Below are positions 37,240 to 49,543 of a stretch of 64,000 nt of DNA, piece after piece. The notes beneath the pieces were generated by a model. It searched no databases, was not told the origin of the DNA, and was given only the letters and a program-made list of their open reading frames with translations. Positions within the stretch are counted from its first letter, which is position 1; each line of letters starts with the position of its first letter. Made by a program: the position numbers and the translations under genes. Source of the DNA: Bacillus sp. ISL-34 (lineage in GTDB: Bacteria > Bacillota > Bacilli > Bacillales > DSM-1321); contig NZ_JAGGQJ010000023.1 of assembly GCF_018613325.1 (NCBI RefSeq), positions 1-64,000 on the forward strand, read 5' to 3'.

Positions 37240-38529
37240 TCATTTTTTTAATTTTGCAAAAGCCTGTTCTGCCGCTGCAATGGTCTTTTCGATATCTTCA
37301 TCACTATGTGCAGTGGAAAGGAATAAACCTTCAAACTGTGACGGCGGCAAGTAGATGCCTTGATTCGCCATTTCCCTATAGTAAGAAGCAAAGAACTCTA
37401 AATCTGATGTTTTTGCTGTATCATAGTTTACGACTTCTTCATTCGTAAAGAAAAGACCAATCATTGACCCGGCACGGTTGAATGTATGGGGAACTCCGTA
37501 CTTTTCCGCTGCTTCCCCAATTCCTTTTTCGAGCATATCCCCTTTTCGGGTGAACTCATCATAAGATTCTGGAGTCAATTGACTCAGCGTTTCAAGGCCG
37601 GCCGTCATGGCAAGAGGGTTACCAGACAATGTTCCCGCTTGATAGATTGTCCCACTCGGGGCAATTTGTTCCATGAATTCGCGCTTGCCTCCGAATGCTC
37701 CTACAGGCAGGCCGCCGCCAATTACTTTACCAAGGCAAGTCAGGTCAGGTACGATGCCAAAATAGCCTTGTGCACAATTATAGCCGACACGGAATCCTGT
37801 CATAACTTCGTCAAAGATCAATAGAGCTCCGTATTGGGTCGTCACTTCACGTAAGCCTTCGAGGAAACCAGGTTGTGGCGGAACCACACCCATGTTCCCT
37901 GCAACAGGTTCTACGATGATACAGGCAATGTCTTCGCCAAATTGTTCAAACGCATATTTGGTTGCAGCTAGATCATTATATGCTACGGTAATCGTATTTT
38001 TCGCAATGCCTTCCGGTACTCCCGGGCTATCCGGTAAACCTAATGTTGCAACGCCGGAACCCGCTTTGATCAGCAATGAATCACCATGGCCATGATAGGA
38101 ACCTTCGAATTTCAGGATTTTATCACGGCCTGTAATGCCTCGTGCAAGCCTTAGTGCACTCATCGTCGCTTCGGTTCCTGAAGATACCATCCGGATCATT
38201 TCAATCGAAGGCACCCGTTCCATGACCAACTTGGCCAGTTCATTCTCAATCAGCGTCGAGGTTCCAAAGCTTGTACCAGACTCCGCTACCTTTTTCAATG
38301 ATTCCACTACACGGTCATTCGTGTGACCCAAGATAAGCGGTCCCCATGAAAGAACATAGTCGATATATTCATTTCCATCGATATCATACATTTTTGAGCC
38401 TTTTCCACGCTCCATGAAAATGGGATCCATGTCCACAGATTTGAAGGCACGTACCGGGCTGTTCACGCCGCCTGGCATCAAATTTTTTGCTTCGGCAAAC
38501 GCTTTTTTCGATTTTTCATATGACCGCAT
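37240..38529 (-). CDS. hemL: glutamate-1-semialdehyde 2,1-aminomutase HemL
   Basis: 429 residues. PLP enzyme forming 5-aminolevulinate from glutamate-1-semialdehyde. PLP lysine in [19 protein letters not shown] (about Lys267), with [12 protein letters not shown] near the N-terminus and [15 protein letters not shown]. Last gene of hemAXCDBL. Full length. Confidence 0.97.
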   Translation of the reverse strand: MRSYEKSKKAFAEAKNLMPGGVNSPVRAFKSVDMDPIFMERGKGSKMYDIDGNEYIDYVLSWGPLILGHTNDRVVESLKKVAESGTSFGTSTLIENELAKLVMERVPSIEMIRMVSSGTEATMSALRLARGITGRDKILKFEGSYHGHGDSLLIKAGSGVATLGLPDSPGVPEGIAKNTITVAYNDLAATKYAFEQFGEDIACIIVEPVAGNMGVVPPQPGFLEGLREVTTQYGALLIFDEVMTGFRVGYNCAQGYFGIVPDLTCLGKVIGGGLPVGAFGGKREFMEQIAPSGTIYQAGTLSGNPLAMTAGLETLSQLTPESYDEFTRKGDMLEKGIGEAAEKYGVPHTFNRAGSMIGLFFTNEEVVNYDTAKTSDLEFFASYYREMANQGIYLPPSQFEGLFLSTAHSDEDIEKTIAAAEQAFAKLKK

Positions 38530-38576
38530 GATTCAATCCCCTTTTTCCATTACAGGTTATATTTATATTTTTTATA

Positions 38577-39569
38577 TCATTGATTATCTTCGTTTATCCA
38601 GCGTGCTACCTCTTTTGAAAAATACGTAATGATCAAGTCGGATCCTGCGCGTTTCAAGCCTGTCAGCATTTCCATCACTATCGCTTTTTCATCAATCCAG
38701 CCATTTTGGGCAGCAGCCTTAACCATTGAATATTCACCGCTGACATTATAGGAAACAATCGGAAGATTAAAGTTATTCTTAACGTCCCTGATGATATCCA
38801 TGTAGGAAAGGGCTGGTTTCACGATTAGGAAGTCCGCACCTTCAGCAACATCTGATTCAGCTTCACGGAATGCTTCAAGGCGATTGGCGGGATCCATTTG
38901 GTAAGTTTTCCTGTCGCCAAATTGTGGCGCACCATTCGCAGCATCACGGAATGGACCGTAAAAAGCCGAAGCATATTTCACCGCATAGGACATGATTGGA
39001 ATATCTTCATAACCCGCTTCATCCAGACCTGCACGGATGGCCGCAACGAAACCGTCCATCATGTTGGAAGGCGCAATGATATCGGCGCCGGCCTCTGCCT
39101 GGCTGATTGCCGTTTTGGCAAGAAGGTCAAGTGAAGCGTCATTGAGGATTTTTTCCCCTTCAACGACCCCGCAATGGCCATGGCTTGTATACTCGCAAAG
39201 GCAGGTATCCGCTATGACAATAACTTCAGGATATTGTTTTTTAATAAAACGGGTTGCCTCTTGCACAAGTCCGTTATGGTGAAATGCACCTGTGCCCTGT
39301 TCGTCTTTATCATGATCAAAAGGGACTCCGAATAAAATGACTGATTTAATGCCCAGACTCACGACTTCATCCATTTCGGCCCCCAGATTATCCATGGATA
39401 GCTGATAGATGCCTGGCATGGAGTTGATTTCATTTTTCACATTTTCCCCGTCGATGACGAAGATCGGATAGATCAAATCCTCTTTATGCAATTGTGTTTC
39501 ACGGACTAGAGCCCTCATGCCAGCACTTGCACGCAAGCGACGGTGGCGATTGAATGGAATGTTTTTCAT
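38577..39569 (-). CDS. hemB: delta-aminolevulinic acid dehydratase HemB
   Basis: 330 residues. Condenses two aminolevulinates to porphobilinogen. Zinc cysteines in [17 protein letters not shown], and the two active-site lysines in [17 protein letters not shown] and [13 protein letters not shown]. Starts [13 protein letters not shown] with GGGAGGAA upstream; overlaps hemD by four bases. Confidence 0.97.
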   Translation of the reverse strand: MKNIPFNRHRRLRASAGMRALVRETQLHKEDLIYPIFVIDGENVKNEINSMPGIYQLSMDNLGAEMDEVVSLGIKSVILFGVPFDHDKDEQGTGAFHHNGLVQEATRFIKKQYPEVIVIADTCLCEYTSHGHCGVVEGEKILNDASLDLLAKTAISQAEAGADIIAPSNMMDGFVAAIRAGLDEAGYEDIPIMSYAVKYASAFYGPFRDAANGAPQFGDRKTYQMDPANRLEAFREAESDVAEGADFLIVKPALSYMDIIRDVKNNFNLPIVSYNVSGEYSMVKAAAQNGWIDEKAIVMEMLTGLKRAGSDLIITYFSKEVARWINEDNQ

Positions 39570-40363
39570 TTTAAAGTTCCTCCCTTTTTACTTCTTTTCG
39601 AAATGAAGCGTATTAACTCCGCAACCATGGCATCCGTCGTATAAACATCCGGACAGACATCGACGGATAGCCCATGTTTTTCAGCCGTTTTAGCGGCAAT
39701 CGGCCCGATGCAGGCGATTATGATCCGGTCTATGTATGTATCCAATTTATGGCGTTTCATGATCTGTAAAAAATGATTGACCGTCGATGAACTCGTAAAG
39801 GTTATGATGTCGATATCATCGTTCTTTATAAGCTGCACCAGTTTTTTTTCACTGCTTCGAGGAAGCACGGTATGATAAATAATCACTTCATCACAGGATG
39901 CACCAGCTTCATTGATTGCCTCCGCAATAACCGCCCTTGCGAGATTTCCTTTTGCCAGCAACACACGGGACCTCCGATCAAGCAGGGGATTGAACTCCGC
40001 CACGAACCCTTCGGCAACAAACTGAGCTGGAACGAAATCCGCCTTATAACCATGTCGATTCAGGGCCGCTTCTGTTTTGGAGCCGATTACGGCTATTTTC
40101 GGGAGCTTTAAAGGCTGGTTACCAAGAAGCTTAAAGAAGAAATCCACCCCATTTTGACTGGTCAGAATGATCCAGTCATATGTAAGCAACTCATCTAACC
40201 GCTGTTGCACTTCTTCCATATGATCAGGAAGAGTGAACTCAAGCAATGGCACAAGAAGCGGCGTTCCGCCATTTTTCTCGATCGACTCTTTTAAACCATC
40301 TGCCTGTCCTATCCCTCTGGTGATTAATACCTGATAATCCTTAAGAGGTTGAACGGGATTCAT
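39566..40363 (-). CDS. hemD: uroporphyrinogen-III synthase HemD
   Basis: 265 residues. Cyclises hydroxymethylbilane to uroporphyrinogen III. Weakly conserved family: [17 protein letters not shown] at the start, [30 protein letters not shown] and [16 protein letters not shown]. Start codon overlaps the hemC stop by one base (TAATG) and its end overlaps hemB. Confidence 0.95.
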   Translation of the reverse strand: MNPVQPLKDYQVLITRGIGQADGLKESIEKNGGTPLLVPLLEFTLPDHMEEVQQRLDELLTYDWIILTSQNGVDFFFKLLGNQPLKLPKIAVIGSKTEAALNRHGYKADFVPAQFVAEGFVAEFNPLLDRRSRVLLAKGNLARAVIAEAINEAGASCDEVIIYHTVLPRSSEKKLVQLIKNDDIDIITFTSSSTVNHFLQIMKRHKLDTYIDRIIIACIGPIAAKTAEKHGLSVDVCPDVYTTDAMVAELIRFISKRSKKGGTLK

Positions 40364-41295
40364 TACTGATCAAGCTCTTCTTTTACGCGATCGATCAATT
40401 CTTTACCGCCCATTTCGCTAATCTGTTTGGCAGCAGCATGCCCAACCGCCTCGGGATCAGTTCCCTCAACCATTTCTTTATAAATCACCTTTCCATCCGG
40501 GGCAGCGACCAAAGCCGTCAGGGAAACGGATCCATTATCTTTTGCCACCGCAAATCCGGCAATCGGCACCTGGCATCCGCCTTCCATTTTATCCAAAAAG
40601 GCGCGTTCCGCTTCAACCGTTCTTTTCGTCTTTTCACAGGTCAATTTCGCAAGTTGCGCCAGCAGTTCTTTGTCGTCTTCGCGGCATTCAATGGAAAGTG
40701 CTCCTTGTCCAACTGCCGGAATGCAAATATCTTCATCTAAAAATTCCGTTACGATGTCCTTCTCCCATCCCATTCTTGATAGTCCTGCTGCCGCTAAAAT
40801 GATAGCATCATAATCTTCCGTTTTCAGCTTATTCAGACGTGTATCGATATTACCGCGAATCCATTTAATTTCAAGGTCCGGCCTTCTAGCCAATATTTGC
40901 GCGCCACGGCGCAAGCTGCTTGTACCTATGATGGAACCGGGCTTAAGTTCGGAAAGTGTTTCATGATTCTTTGAAATCAAGGCATCCCGATGGTCCTCCC
41001 GCGGTGGTATGCAGCCAATCGTCAAGCCTGAAGGCAGCACTGCGGGCATATCTTTCATACTATGTACTGCCATATCAATTTCTTTATCCAGCATCGCTTG
41101 TTCGATTTCTTTAACGAATAAGCCCTTTCCGCCTACCTTGGAAAGTGTTACATCAAGGATTTGGTCACCCTTTGTGACAATTTCCTTCACCTCGAAATCG
41201 TATGGGACCCCAAGCTCTTTAAGTTGATCGATAACCCAGTTCGTTTGGGTGATCGCTAATTTACTACGTCTAGAACCGACAATTATTTTTCTCAT
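40363..41295 (-). CDS. hemC: porphobilinogen deaminase HemC
   Basis: 310 residues. Builds hydroxymethylbilane on a dipyrromethane cofactor held by the Cys in [31 protein letters not shown] at the start; the substrate-binding [20 protein letters not shown] and active-site Asp in VHSMKDMP are present. GAGGAAAC before the ATG. Confidence 0.97.
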   Translation of the reverse strand: MRKIIVGSRRSKLAITQTNWVIDQLKELGVPYDFEVKEIVTKGDQILDVTLSKVGGKGLFVKEIEQAMLDKEIDMAVHSMKDMPAVLPSGLTIGCIPPREDHRDALISKNHETLSELKPGSIIGTSSLRRGAQILARRPDLEIKWIRGNIDTRLNKLKTEDYDAIILAAAGLSRMGWEKDIVTEFLDEDICIPAVGQGALSIECREDDKELLAQLAKLTCEKTKRTVEAERAFLDKMEGGCQVPIAGFAVAKDNGSVSLTALVAAPDGKVIYKEMVEGTDPEAVGHAAAKQISEMGGKELIDRVKEELDQ

Positions 41296-41304
41296 AGTTT
41301 CCTC

Positions 41305-42135
41305 CTATGTATTCCAAAAGTGGAATGTTGAAAGGCTTCCGAAAAGGAAAAAGTTAATTAACACAATCATGAAAGATCCAATATTCAGAAAGGCTAGCGT
41401 CCTTCCATACATTTGTTTCCGAATTTTCAAGTATAAAAACACACTGTAAGCGATAAGCAAAATAAATGAACCGATGATTTTCATGTCAAGCCAGGATACC
41501 CCAGGCACTTTGATATATGCCCATTGAATCCCGAGGATAAGGGAAACCACTAATAATGGAACACCTATTACTGCGAGGACATAAGACATTTGCTCGAGCT
41601 TTGTTAAATCGCCGAGTCGAAGCAGGCGTTTTCCCCATTTCTTCCGTTTCAGTAAATCATATTGAATTAAGTATAAAAGTGAAAAAACGAAAGAAAGCGT
41701 GAATGCCCCATATGATAGGATGGCAAAAGTGATATGTATGAGCAGTAGCTCTGAAACCAGGCGCTGTGCAAGCACTTGAGATTCTATCTGAACAGGTGCA
41801 AAGGTATGGATGGCCATAACCATGAAACCTAATACATTCGTAAAAAAGACCGTAAAATCGACTCTTAGCAATCGGTTAATGATTAAAGATAACGATATGA
41901 GGACCCATGCATAAAAATATAAGCCTTCAAAAATCGTCAATACCGGGAATCTTCCCGTTTTCAACACATACAGAAATAAAAAAATTGTTTGCAGTACCCA
42001 AACAATAGAAAGCAACCAGAAGGCGACCCTGTTCGCCTTCTGGTTATTATTGAGGAAATCGATAAAATATAAAAGCATACTGATGGCATACAACAATACA
42101 GTTGCTTCATGCAATCTTGTCATTAGTAATTCCAT
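41305..42135 (-). CDS. hemX: HemX membrane protein (cytochrome c assembly-like)
   Basis: 276 residues with about eight membrane segments. CcsA/HemX family; in B. subtilis HemX keeps the HemA protein level low. Contains FTNVLGFMVMAIHTFAPVQ and the WAYIKVPGVSWLDMKI loop, resembling the Trp-rich haem-handling loop. ATG at 42135 is preferred as GAGGT lies close. 10 bases from hemC and 10 from hemA. Confidence 0.94.
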   Translation of the reverse strand: MELLMTRLHEATVLLYAISMLLYFIDFLNNNQKANRVAFWLLSIVWVLQTIFLFLYVLKTGRFPVLTIFEGLYFYAWVLISLSLIINRLLRVDFTVFFTNVLGFMVMAIHTFAPVQIESQVLAQRLVSELLLIHITFAILSYGAFTLSFVFSLLYLIQYDLLKRKKWGKRLLRLGDLTKLEQMSYVLAVIGVPLLVVSLILGIQWAYIKVPGVSWLDMKIIGSFILLIAYSVFLYLKIRKQMYGRTLAFLNIGSFMIVLINFFLFGSLSTFHFWNT

Positions 42136-42145
42136 ATCTACCTCA

Positions 42146-43492
42146 TTACTGGACAGGAACTGGATTCAATAAGGATGACTTGGAGCTGTTCCGTTCTTTT
42201 TCATCCTCAACCAGCTGGTCTTCAATCAATTCCTCTAAATGGAAGATTTTCACGAAATTATTTAATTGCTCTTTTGCATTCGGCTCATCTGCCAGCTCTT
42301 TTGCATAAAGTATCGGATCTTTCAGCAATTGGTTGATGATGCTTTTCGTATGCTTGTTCAGAACTTTTTTGTCACGTTCGCTTAAATGCGGAAGCTTTCT
42401 TTCGATGCTTTCCATCGTTTCCTTTTGAATCGATAGGGATTTTTCCCGTAAGGAAGAAATGACGGGAACCACACCAAGCAAATTAATCCATTGATTGAAG
42501 TCAACGATTTCTGATTCGATCATCAATTCTATTTTCTCGGCAGCTTTTTTACGTTCTTCGATATTGGCTTGCACGATCCCTTCAAGATCGTCAATGTCAT
42601 ACAAGAAGACATTTTCCAGCTCGGCCAATGTTGGATCGAGGTCACGCGGCACTGCGATATCGACCATGAAAATAGGACGGCCTTTACGAAGCTTATTGAC
42701 GAATGACATCATTTCTTTTGTTACAAGAAGATCTTTTGATCCAGTGGAAGTAATCAGGATATCAGTTTCCACTAAAGCGCATTGCAGCTCTTGAAGCTGT
42801 TTCGCCGTACCATTGAATCTCTCCGCCAGGTCGACCGCTTTCTGAAAGGTGCGGTTAATGACTGTAATGCTGTCGGCACCATTGCTATGCAGATTTTGTA
42901 TGGCCAGCTCACCCATCTTACCGGCCCCAAGAATCAAGACATTCTTGCCGTTCAGGCCTCCGAAGATTTTTTTTGCAAGCTCGACTGCCGCATAGCTGAC
43001 TGAAACGGCATTTGTATTGATTTCGGTTTCCGAATGGCTTTTTTTAGCTAATGTAAGGGCTTGCTTGAAGAGATGGTTAAAAACGGTACCAATCGTATCT
43101 TCCTTCTGCCCTAACAGATAGCTTGAACGTACCTGTCCCAAAATCTGAGTTTCTCCCAGTATCATGGAATTCAAGCCGCAGGTAACTGAAAATAAATGCT
43201 CGACAGCCCCATCTCCTTCATAAATGAACAGATATTTAGAAAATTCTTCTTTATCGATATTAAACCATTCCGAAAGAAATTCCTTTATATAATACCTGCT
43301 TGTATGAAGCTGGTCACCCACCGCATATATTTCCGTCCTGTTACATGTTGAAATAATAATATTTTCCAAGATGCTTTTTTTATTTTTAAGAGCTTTCATT
43401 GCCTCGGCAAGTTCGGCTTCGTTAAACGATAGTTTTTCCCGAATTTCTACAGGGGCAGTTTTATAATTTATACCAACCGCTAGAATATGCAT
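42146..43492 (-). CDS. hemA: glutamyl-tRNA reductase HemA
   Basis: 448 residues from ATG 43492, the conserved [19 protein letters not shown] start; a TTG 21 bases upstream is in frame but overlaps GGGGGTG, which serves as the (rather distant) ribosome site. Reduces glutamyl-tRNA to glutamate-1-semialdehyde. Catalytic Cys50 in [12 protein letters not shown], Rossmann motif [12 protein letters not shown], and a C-terminal dimerisation helix. First gene of the operon. Minus-strand TATAAT at 43537-43532 is a likely -10. Confidence 0.96.
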   Translation of the reverse strand: MHILAVGINYKTAPVEIREKLSFNEAELAEAMKALKNKKSILENIIISTCNRTEIYAVGDQLHTSRYYIKEFLSEWFNIDKEEFSKYLFIYEGDGAVEHLFSVTCGLNSMILGETQILGQVRSSYLLGQKEDTIGTVFNHLFKQALTLAKKSHSETEINTNAVSVSYAAVELAKKIFGGLNGKNVLILGAGKMGELAIQNLHSNGADSITVINRTFQKAVDLAERFNGTAKQLQELQCALVETDILITSTGSKDLLVTKEMMSFVNKLRKGRPIFMVDIAVPRDLDPTLAELENVFLYDIDDLEGIVQANIEERKKAAEKIELMIESEIVDFNQWINLLGVVPVISSLREKSLSIQKETMESIERKLPHLSERDKKVLNKHTKSIINQLLKDPILYAKELADEPNAKEQLNNFVKIFHLEELIEDQLVEDEKERNSSKSSLLNPVPVQ

Positions 43493-43745
43493 CCTTTTGT
43501 TTTGCACCCCCAAAATTTTTCATGTAAATTTATTATACCATGTACTAAAATGGTTTCACGCAAATAATATGAACAGTTTATGAAAACGTATGCTACCATG
43601 AAAAGACAGCCAAAACGCCTGGAATGCTACAAAAGGTGCCTAAGCGGGATTTCTAAGTTACATACATATTTCGACATTGTGTACAAAAGTACCATATCAA
43701 AAATGGCAAAAAACTTCAAGTAATCGAATTGCATAGGAGGATAAA

Positions 43746-44228
43746 ATGAAAACGCAGCGTATTTTCCCAGGAATCGTTTTAATCGGTTTCGGGCTCTATT
43801 TTTTTCTAGAACGTTCCCAAATCGAAATCTTTCCAGGCTTTTTCAGCTGGCCCACTTTATTATGTATAGTTGGTGCCGCCTTCCTGATTCAGGCATATAG
43901 CGGTAATGAATATGAGTCCATCCTGCCAGGCGTCATCTTACTGGGGTTCGGGGCTCACTTCCATATCGTCGAGAACCTGGATATTTGGCCGGATAATATA
44001 GGTATCTTTATTTTAATCATCTCGCTGGGATTTATTCTCCGGGCACGCAAAACAAATTCTGGAATGTTTCACGGAATGGTCATACTTCTCATCTCGATCA
44101 CTTTCTTATTCTATGATCAAATCACATCGTCTTTTGGGATTGTTGAAACAAGCACTGCGAACATCGAAAGGTTCTGGCCATTTGCCTTGATGGCAATCGG
44201 CATTTATTTTTTGGTTCGTAAAAAGTGA
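43746..44228 (+). CDS. LiaI/LiaF-like membrane protein (ysxD position)
   Basis: 160 residues with TAGGAGGAT before the ATG. Seven or so hydrophobic segments of the repeated LPGVILLGFGxxF type (IFPGIVLIGFGLYFFLE, ILPGVILLGFGAHFHIVENL, RFWPFALMAIGIYFLVRKK), as in LiaI-LiaF-like transmembrane regions. No C-terminal beta-helix domain as in LiaF. Sits between hemA and ysxC where B. subtilis has ysxD, a membrane protein; orthology is inferred from position. Function unknown, possibly envelope related. Confidence 0.8.
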   Translation: MKTQRIFPGIVLIGFGLYFFLERSQIEIFPGFFSWPTLLCIVGAAFLIQAYSGNEYESILPGVILLGFGAHFHIVENLDIWPDNIGIFILIISLGFILRARKTNSGMFHGMVILLISITFLFYDQITSSFGIVETSTANIERFWPFALMAIGIYFLVRKK

Positions 44229-44265
44229 GAATTGCAGATTGGCTATGTTTTACGAATTCCATGAT

Positions 44266-44300
44266 GAAAAAGGGTATTCCAGATGCGGAATACCCTTTTC
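44266..44300. terminator. bidirectional terminator, ysxD-like gene / ysxC
   Basis: AAAGGGTATTCC-AGATGC-GGAATACCCTTT between convergent genes. Confidence 0.93.
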
Positions 44301-44302
44301 TA

Positions 44303-44884
44303 TTACATATACTTTTTAAGCACGCCCCATGCTTGTTCCTTGCCTTCGCCTGTTTCACCAGAGAATAGAAGCAATTCGTCTTCTTTTTCCATATTTAACG
44401 TTTGGCGCGTGATTTTCAAGTGCTTCTGCCATTTGCCTTTTGGAATTTTATCCGCTTTGGTGGCAATGACGATCCGGGGCAGGTCATAATGCTTCAGGAA
44501 TTCATACATTGCGATATCATCCTTTGTCGGCGGATGACGCAAATCGACGATCAGAAGCGCAGCCCGGAGCTGGTCTCGGGAAGTGAAGTACGTTTCGATC
44601 ATCTTACCCCAAGCATCACGCTCGGTCTTAGATACTTTTGCATAACCATAACCCGGTACATCCACAAAATGGAGTGCTTCATTTATGATATAAAAATTCA
44701 AGGTCTGCGTCTTACCCGGTTTAGAGGATGTGCGCGCCAAGTTTTTTCGATTGATCATTTTGTTGATGAAACTGGATTTACCAACGTTGGAACGGCCCGC
44801 CAAGGCAAATTCCGGTATTGGAGTATTGGGATATTGTTCAGGCTTCACAGCACTGATGACAATATCTGAACTCGTCACTTTCAT
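44303..44884 (-). CDS. ysxC: ribosome biogenesis GTPase YsxC (EngB)
   Basis: 193 residues. Essential GTPase for 50S assembly. G1 [12 protein letters not shown]2 Thr in [11 protein letters not shown]3 DVPGYGYA, G4 ATKADKIP. Overlaps lonA by four bases, so coupled with it. Confidence 0.97.
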   Translation of the reverse strand: MKVTSSDIVISAVKPEQYPNTPIPEFALAGRSNVGKSSFINKMINRKNLARTSSKPGKTQTLNFYIINEALHFVDVPGYGYAKVSKTERDAWGKMIETYFTSRDQLRAALLIVDLRHPPTKDDIAMYEFLKHYDLPRIVIATKADKIPKGKWQKHLKITRQTLNMEKEDELLLFSGETGEGKEQAWGVLKKYM

Positions 44885-47202
44885 TCGTTCACACCTACCA
44901 ATGCATGCTCAAGGACTTCATCGACGTGTGAAACTGGAACAAATGTTAATGCTTTACGGACACTTTCCGGGATATCATCAATATCCTTTTCGTTATTTTG
45001 CGGGATGATGATTTTCGTAAGTCCTGCGCGATGGGCCGCTAAAGATTTTTCTTTAAGCCCGCCGATCGGAAGAACCCGTCCGCGTAATGTAATTTCGCCT
45101 GTCATGCCTACCTCTTTTCTGATCGGCCTATTTGTAAGGGCCGATATTAACGCTGTTGCAATCGTGATGCCTGCAGAAGGGCCATCTTTCGGGACCGCAC
45201 CTTCAGGGACATGAATATGAATATCATATTTTTCATGGAAGTTCGCATCAATCTGAAGTTTCTCGGTTTTTGAACGGACATAACTGAAAGCAGCTTGGGC
45301 TGACTCTTTCATTACATCGCCAAGCTTTCCTGTCAGGATCAGCTTGCCTTTACCTGGTGATAAGGAAACCTCGATTTGCAGCGTATCGCCACCTACCGAC
45401 GTGTATGCTAATCCATTAGCTACACCGACTTGGTTCTCGACCTCCGCCTGTCCATAATGGAACATGGTTTTCCCTAAAAACTCCTCGACATTCTTTTCGG
45501 ATATGACGACCCGCTTTTTATCTCCGGACACGATGATTTTTGCAGTCTTCCGACAGATGCTTGCAAGCTGTCGCTCCAGACTCCGAACACCGGCTTCCCG
45601 AGTATAATATCGGATGATTTTTGTAAGAGCTTCCTCACGGATTTGCAGTTGTGTCTTCAATAAACCATGGTTTTCCAGCTGTCTAGGCAGCAAGTGATCC
45701 TTGGCTATATGAAGTTTCTCTATCTCAGTATAACCTGCAATCGAAATGATTTCCATACGATCGCGAAGCGGGCCAGGAATCGACCCCAAATTATTCGCCG
45801 TCGCCACGAACATGACCTTGGAAAGATTATAGGTTTCTTCAATATAATGATCACTGAAATTATGGTTTTGCTCTGGATCGAGCACCTCCAGCATCGCTGC
45901 AGATGGATCTCCCCTAAAGTCATTGGACATCTTATCCACTTCGTCCAGTAAAAAGACTGGATTGATGGTTCCAGCTTTTTTCATGCCTTGAATGATCCGT
46001 CCCGGCATCGCCCCTACATATGTGCGGCGATGTCCTCGGATTTCTGATTCATCGCGCACCCCGCCTAAAGATATACGGACGAAATTCCTATTCAGGGATG
46101 AAGCGATCGATTTAGCCAAGCTGGTTTTCCCGACCCCTGGCGGTCCCACCAGGCAAAGGATCGGCCCCTTCAATGAATTGGTCAATTGCTGGACGGCCAA
46201 ATACTCAAGCACCCGCTCCTTCACCTTTTCCAAACCATGGTGGTCCCGATTCAGGATTTTTTCGGCTTTATGAATATTCAAGTCATCTTTGGTCGCTTTG
46301 GTCCAAGGAAGCGAGATCAACCATTCGATATAATTGCGGATGACAGAACTCTCGGCCGAGCTGGAAGGAACCTTTTCATAACGGTCCAATTCCTTTAATG
46401 CCGTTTCTTTGATGTGCTCAGGCATATCCGCTTCTTCTATCTTTTCGTTGAGGACCTCAATTTCCCCTGTTTTTCCTTCTTTATCGCCCAATTCCTTTTG
46501 GATCGCTTTCATTTGTTCTCGTAAATAATATTCCTTTTGAGTACGTTCCATCGAACGCTTAACACGCTGGCCGATCTTTTTCTCGAGAAAAAGAACTTCT
46601 TTCTCGTTATTTATGATCTCGATTACACGGCTTAAACGCTCTTTCATATCAATGGTCTCAAGCACTTCTTGCTTCTCCTTCAATTTCAAAGGCAAATGGG
46701 AAGCGATTATATCCGCTAATCGCCCAGGCTCTTCAATATCCGAAGTGGACGAAAACGTTTCACCGGTTATTTTCTTGGACATTTTTATGTATTGTTCAAA
46801 ATAATCCAGTAGTGTGCGCATTAATGCCTGATGTTCAGCATCCTTTTCATCACTGTCTTCATATATTTTAATCTTGGCACCATAATGTGTCTCATAATCG
46901 TAAAATTCAATGACCTCTGCTCGGTTCAACCCTTCAACCAACACCCGGATTGTACCATTCGGAAGCTTCAACATCTGTTTTACCTTTGTTAAAGTTCCCA
47001 TTGTAAATAAATCTTCTTCACCTGGTTCGTCCAACGAAACATCTTGTTGTGTCGTCAAAAATATAAGATGGTCTTCCACCATTGCTTTCTCAAGGGCTTG
47101 TACCGATTTATCTCGGCCTACATCTAAATGAAGTACCATCGTTGGATATACAAGCAGTCCTCTAAGCGGCAGGAGGGGGACGATGATTTCTTTATCAGTC
47201 AT
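44881..47202 (-). CDS. lonA: ATP-dependent protease LonA
   Basis: 773 residues. N-terminal substrate-binding LON domain (about 1-200; [20 protein letters not shown]), AAA+ module with [15 protein letters not shown] and LLDEVDKMS, and a protease domain with catalytic Ser in [15 protein letters not shown] and Lys in [14 protein letters not shown]. Quality-control protease that also degrades SwrA and other regulators in B. subtilis. GGAGGTG upstream of the ATG. Confidence 0.98.
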   Translation of the reverse strand: MTDKEIIVPLLPLRGLLVYPTMVLHLDVGRDKSVQALEKAMVEDHLIFLTTQQDVSLDEPGEEDLFTMGTLTKVKQMLKLPNGTIRVLVEGLNRAEVIEFYDYETHYGAKIKIYEDSDEKDAEHQALMRTLLDYFEQYIKMSKKITGETFSSTSDIEEPGRLADIIASHLPLKLKEKQEVLETIDMKERLSRVIEIINNEKEVLFLEKKIGQRVKRSMERTQKEYYLREQMKAIQKELGDKEGKTGEIEVLNEKIEEADMPEHIKETALKELDRYEKVPSSSAESSVIRNYIEWLISLPWTKATKDDLNIHKAEKILNRDHHGLEKVKERVLEYLAVQQLTNSLKGPILCLVGPPGVGKTSLAKSIASSLNRNFVRISLGGVRDESEIRGHRRTYVGAMPGRIIQGMKKAGTINPVFLLDEVDKMSNDFRGDPSAAMLEVLDPEQNHNFSDHYIEETYNLSKVMFVATANNLGSIPGPLRDRMEIISIAGYTEIEKLHIAKDHLLPRQLENHGLLKTQLQIREEALTKIIRYYTREAGVRSLERQLASICRKTAKIIVSGDKKRVVISEKNVEEFLGKTMFHYGQAEVENQVGVANGLAYTSVGGDTLQIEVSLSPGKGKLILTGKLGDVMKESAQAAFSYVRSKTEKLQIDANFHEKYDIHIHVPEGAVPKDGPSAGITIATALISALTNRPIRKEVGMTGEITLRGRVLPIGGLKEKSLAAHRAGLTKIIIPQNNEKDIDDIPESVRKALTFVPVSHVDEVLEHALVGVNE

Positions 47203-47419
47203 TTCCTGACACCTCCATCTAATTAGTATCGTCGTTGTAAACTATTTACCCATGTTCTCAACCTTTTAACAATTCTATCCTATTTATATAGAAGTGTCTA
47301 TTCGTTTACCTTAACACGTTTCGACTGCTATTATTATCTCCAATATTAGATAAAAAAGCACGTCATAATGCGTGTTTATTTTTTACGTTACGTTTGTCGG
47401 GAACGCCAATATGGTCCTT

Positions 47420-47456
47420 AAAATGCCCCGGTTCTTGTTTTTAGCCGGGGCATTTC
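47420..47456 (-). terminator. lonB terminator
   Basis: AAATGCCCCGG/CCGGGGCATTT stem with a 13-base loop just after the lonB stop; the T-run is short. Confidence 0.75.
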
Positions 47457-47458
47457 CT

Positions 47459-49129
47459 TTATACACTTTCTTTTTTTGATAGGTCCAAGGTTGTAAGGAT
47501 TTGTTCCGACATCAATTCTTTTTTCAGTGCCTGATCCAACACTTCTTTCACATTCGAAACCGGAATGATTTCTATATCCTTGATTTCAGATAGAAGTGGC
47601 TGCATGTTTTCGGCTGGGATGATTACTTTCTTTGCCCCGGCAAGTTTTGCGGCCTTGATTTTCGGAATGACACCGCCAATCGGTTTAACGCCGCCATGGA
47701 TGCTTATTTCTCCAGTCATCGCCACTGTGTGATCAACAGGGATTTTATATATGGCCGAGTATATGCCTGTGGCCATTGCAATTCCTGCAGAAGGGCCATC
47801 TACTGGACTTCCGCCCGGAAAGTTCACATGGATATCGAATTGATTGGCAGGCACTCCCATCGACCGTAAGACCGTAAGGACATTTTCAATTGAACCTTTC
47901 GCCATGCTCTTGCGGCGAACCGATTTGCCACTTCCGCCGCCGATACTTTCTTCTTCAACGATTCCAGTAATGTTTATCGACCCTTTTTCATCAGAAGCGG
48001 CCATGACAGTAACCTCGATTTCCAGCAAAGCCCCGCTGTTGGGACCATAAACTGCAAGACCGTTGACAAGGCCTATTTTAGAATTCGATTCTATTTTCCT
48101 GTCCATTCTTTGGGTCAGCTGGCTGCTATGGGCCATCCAATCTATATCTTCTTCTCTTATAAAAGTCCTGTTTTCATTAATTGATATTCCTGCAAGAGTC
48201 TGAATCATGTTTACAGCTTCCCTGCCATTTCGGGCATAATCCGAGATCGACTGTAAGCCTTTTTCACTGATGGTGATCCCCACTTTATCTGAGGCATTCT
48301 TAGCCACGGTGATTATTTCTTCCCGGTCAAGTTCACGGAAAAACACTTCTATGCATCTTGAACGTATCGCAGGCGCGATTTCATTTGGCGTTCTTGTTGT
48401 GGCTCCAATCAAGCGAAAGTCAGCCGGCAGTCCATTTTTAAAAATATCATGGATGTGAGTGGGAATATTTTGATTTTCCTCTTGATAATAAGCACTTTCC
48501 AGAAATACCTTACGATCCTCCAATACCTTTAACAGTTTATTCATCTGTATTGGATGAAGCTCCCCTATTTCATCTATGAACAGGACGCCTCCATGAGCAT
48601 TGCTGACTGCACCCTGCTTTGGCTGCGGAATGCCTGCCTGTCCCATTGCCCCGGCTCCTTGATAGATTGGATCGTGCACAGAACCAATGAGCGGATCGGC
48701 AATCCCCCGTTCATCGAACCTGGCTGTGGTGGCGTCCAATTCAACGAAGACGGCCGAATTCTTAAAAGGGGACTTGCCATTTTTCTTCGCCTCTTCCAAA
48801 ACAAGTCTGGCAGCTGCTGTTTTCCCAACCCCTGGAGGACCGTAAATTATCACATGCTGGGGATTCGGCCCACATAAAGCAGCTTTTAAAGATTTAATCC
48901 CATCTTCTTGACCGACGATTTCATTAAATGTGCTTGGTCTAACCTTTTCTGCCAATGGCTCTGTTAACGAAATCGATCTCATCTTCCGTAATTGGTCCAT
49001 CTCCTTACGTGAATCACGGTCAATGGAAACTTTTTGTGTCCGCTGGCCTTTCAATAAATTCAAAAAATACAATCCAATAATAATCCCGAAAAACAGCTGG
49101 ATAAACAACGCCAATCCTGTCCAATTCAT
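47459..49129 (-). CDS. lonB: LonB membrane-associated Lon-like protease
   Basis: 556 residues. Lacks the N-terminal LON domain and begins with one membrane segment (about 5-24). AAA+ module [31 protein letters not shown]; protease domain with Ser in [16 protein letters not shown] and Lys in [16 protein letters not shown]. In B. subtilis lonB is sigma-F dependent in the forespore. 256 bases upstream of lonA. GAGGGAATACG before the ATG. Confidence 0.96.
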   Translation of the reverse strand: MNWTGLALFIQLFFGIIIGLYFLNLLKGQRTQKVSIDRDSRKEMDQLRKMRSISLTEPLAEKVRPSTFNEIVGQEDGIKSLKAALCGPNPQHVIIYGPPGVGKTAAARLVLEEAKKNGKSPFKNSAVFVELDATTARFDERGIADPLIGSVHDPIYQGAGAMGQAGIPQPKQGAVSNAHGGVLFIDEIGELHPIQMNKLLKVLEDRKVFLESAYYQEENQNIPTHIHDIFKNGLPADFRLIGATTRTPNEIAPAIRSRCIEVFFRELDREEIITVAKNASDKVGITISEKGLQSISDYARNGREAVNMIQTLAGISINENRTFIREEDIDWMAHSSQLTQRMDRKIESNSKIGLVNGLAVYGPNSGALLEIEVTVMAASDEKGSINITGIVEEESIGGGSGKSVRRKSMAKGSIENVLTVLRSMGVPANQFDIHVNFPGGSPVDGPSAGIAMATGIYSAIYKIPVDHTVAMTGEISIHGGVKPIGGVIPKIKAAKLAGAKKVIIPAENMQPLLSEIKDIEIIPVSNVKEVLDQALKKELMSEQILTTLDLSKKESV

Positions 49130-49270
49130 CGTATTCCCTCCTGCACTCTCCTAGTTTGTCATTTCTGTTAGTATCTCCTTTGGAAGGGCGAAATTATCCA
49201 AGAAATTCGTGTTGAAAATTTTGGCGTTTTTATCCTAAATACCAACAATTTGAAAAAAAGACAAAGAAAA

Positions 49271-49295
49271 AGACTGCCAGGATGACTGGCAGTCT
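49271..49295. terminator. duplicate of the clpX terminator hairpin
   Basis: AGACTGCCA-loop-TGGCAGTCT, nearly identical to the hairpin at 49500-49529 and placed on the far side of repeat copy C. Confidence 0.75.
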
Positions 49296-49499
49296 CAGAC
49301 TGTAAACAACTCAAAATTAACTGGTTTTACCCTACTGTTTTTTTGAGGGTTGAACGTTGATTTCCACTACAGGCATTCGCTTTCCGCGGGCGGTCCGGGA
49401 GCCTCCTCAGCGCTCCTTGCGCCTGTGGGGTCTCCCTGGAACGCGTATTCCCGCAGAAGTCTCGTACACCCGTTACAATCAACTTTGGTCTATAAACTA
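49296..49499 (+). repeat. dispersed hairpin repeat, copy C
   Basis: Core 49356-49483 (128 bp) from GTTGATT to AATCAAC with CTTTCCGCGGGCGGTCCGGG. The preceding CTGTAAACAACTC segment is a decayed form of the hairpin in copies A and B. Between lonB and clpX, antisense to both, bracketed by two clpX-type terminator hairpins. Confidence 0.92.
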
Positions 49500-49529
49500 A
49501 AAGACTGCCAGGATGAACTGGCAGTCTTT
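49500..49529 (-). terminator. clpX terminator
   Basis: AAGACTGCCAG...CTGGCAGTCTT stem 15 bases after the clpX stop. Confidence 0.85.
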
Positions 49530-49543
49530 CTTTTCCTTATAAA

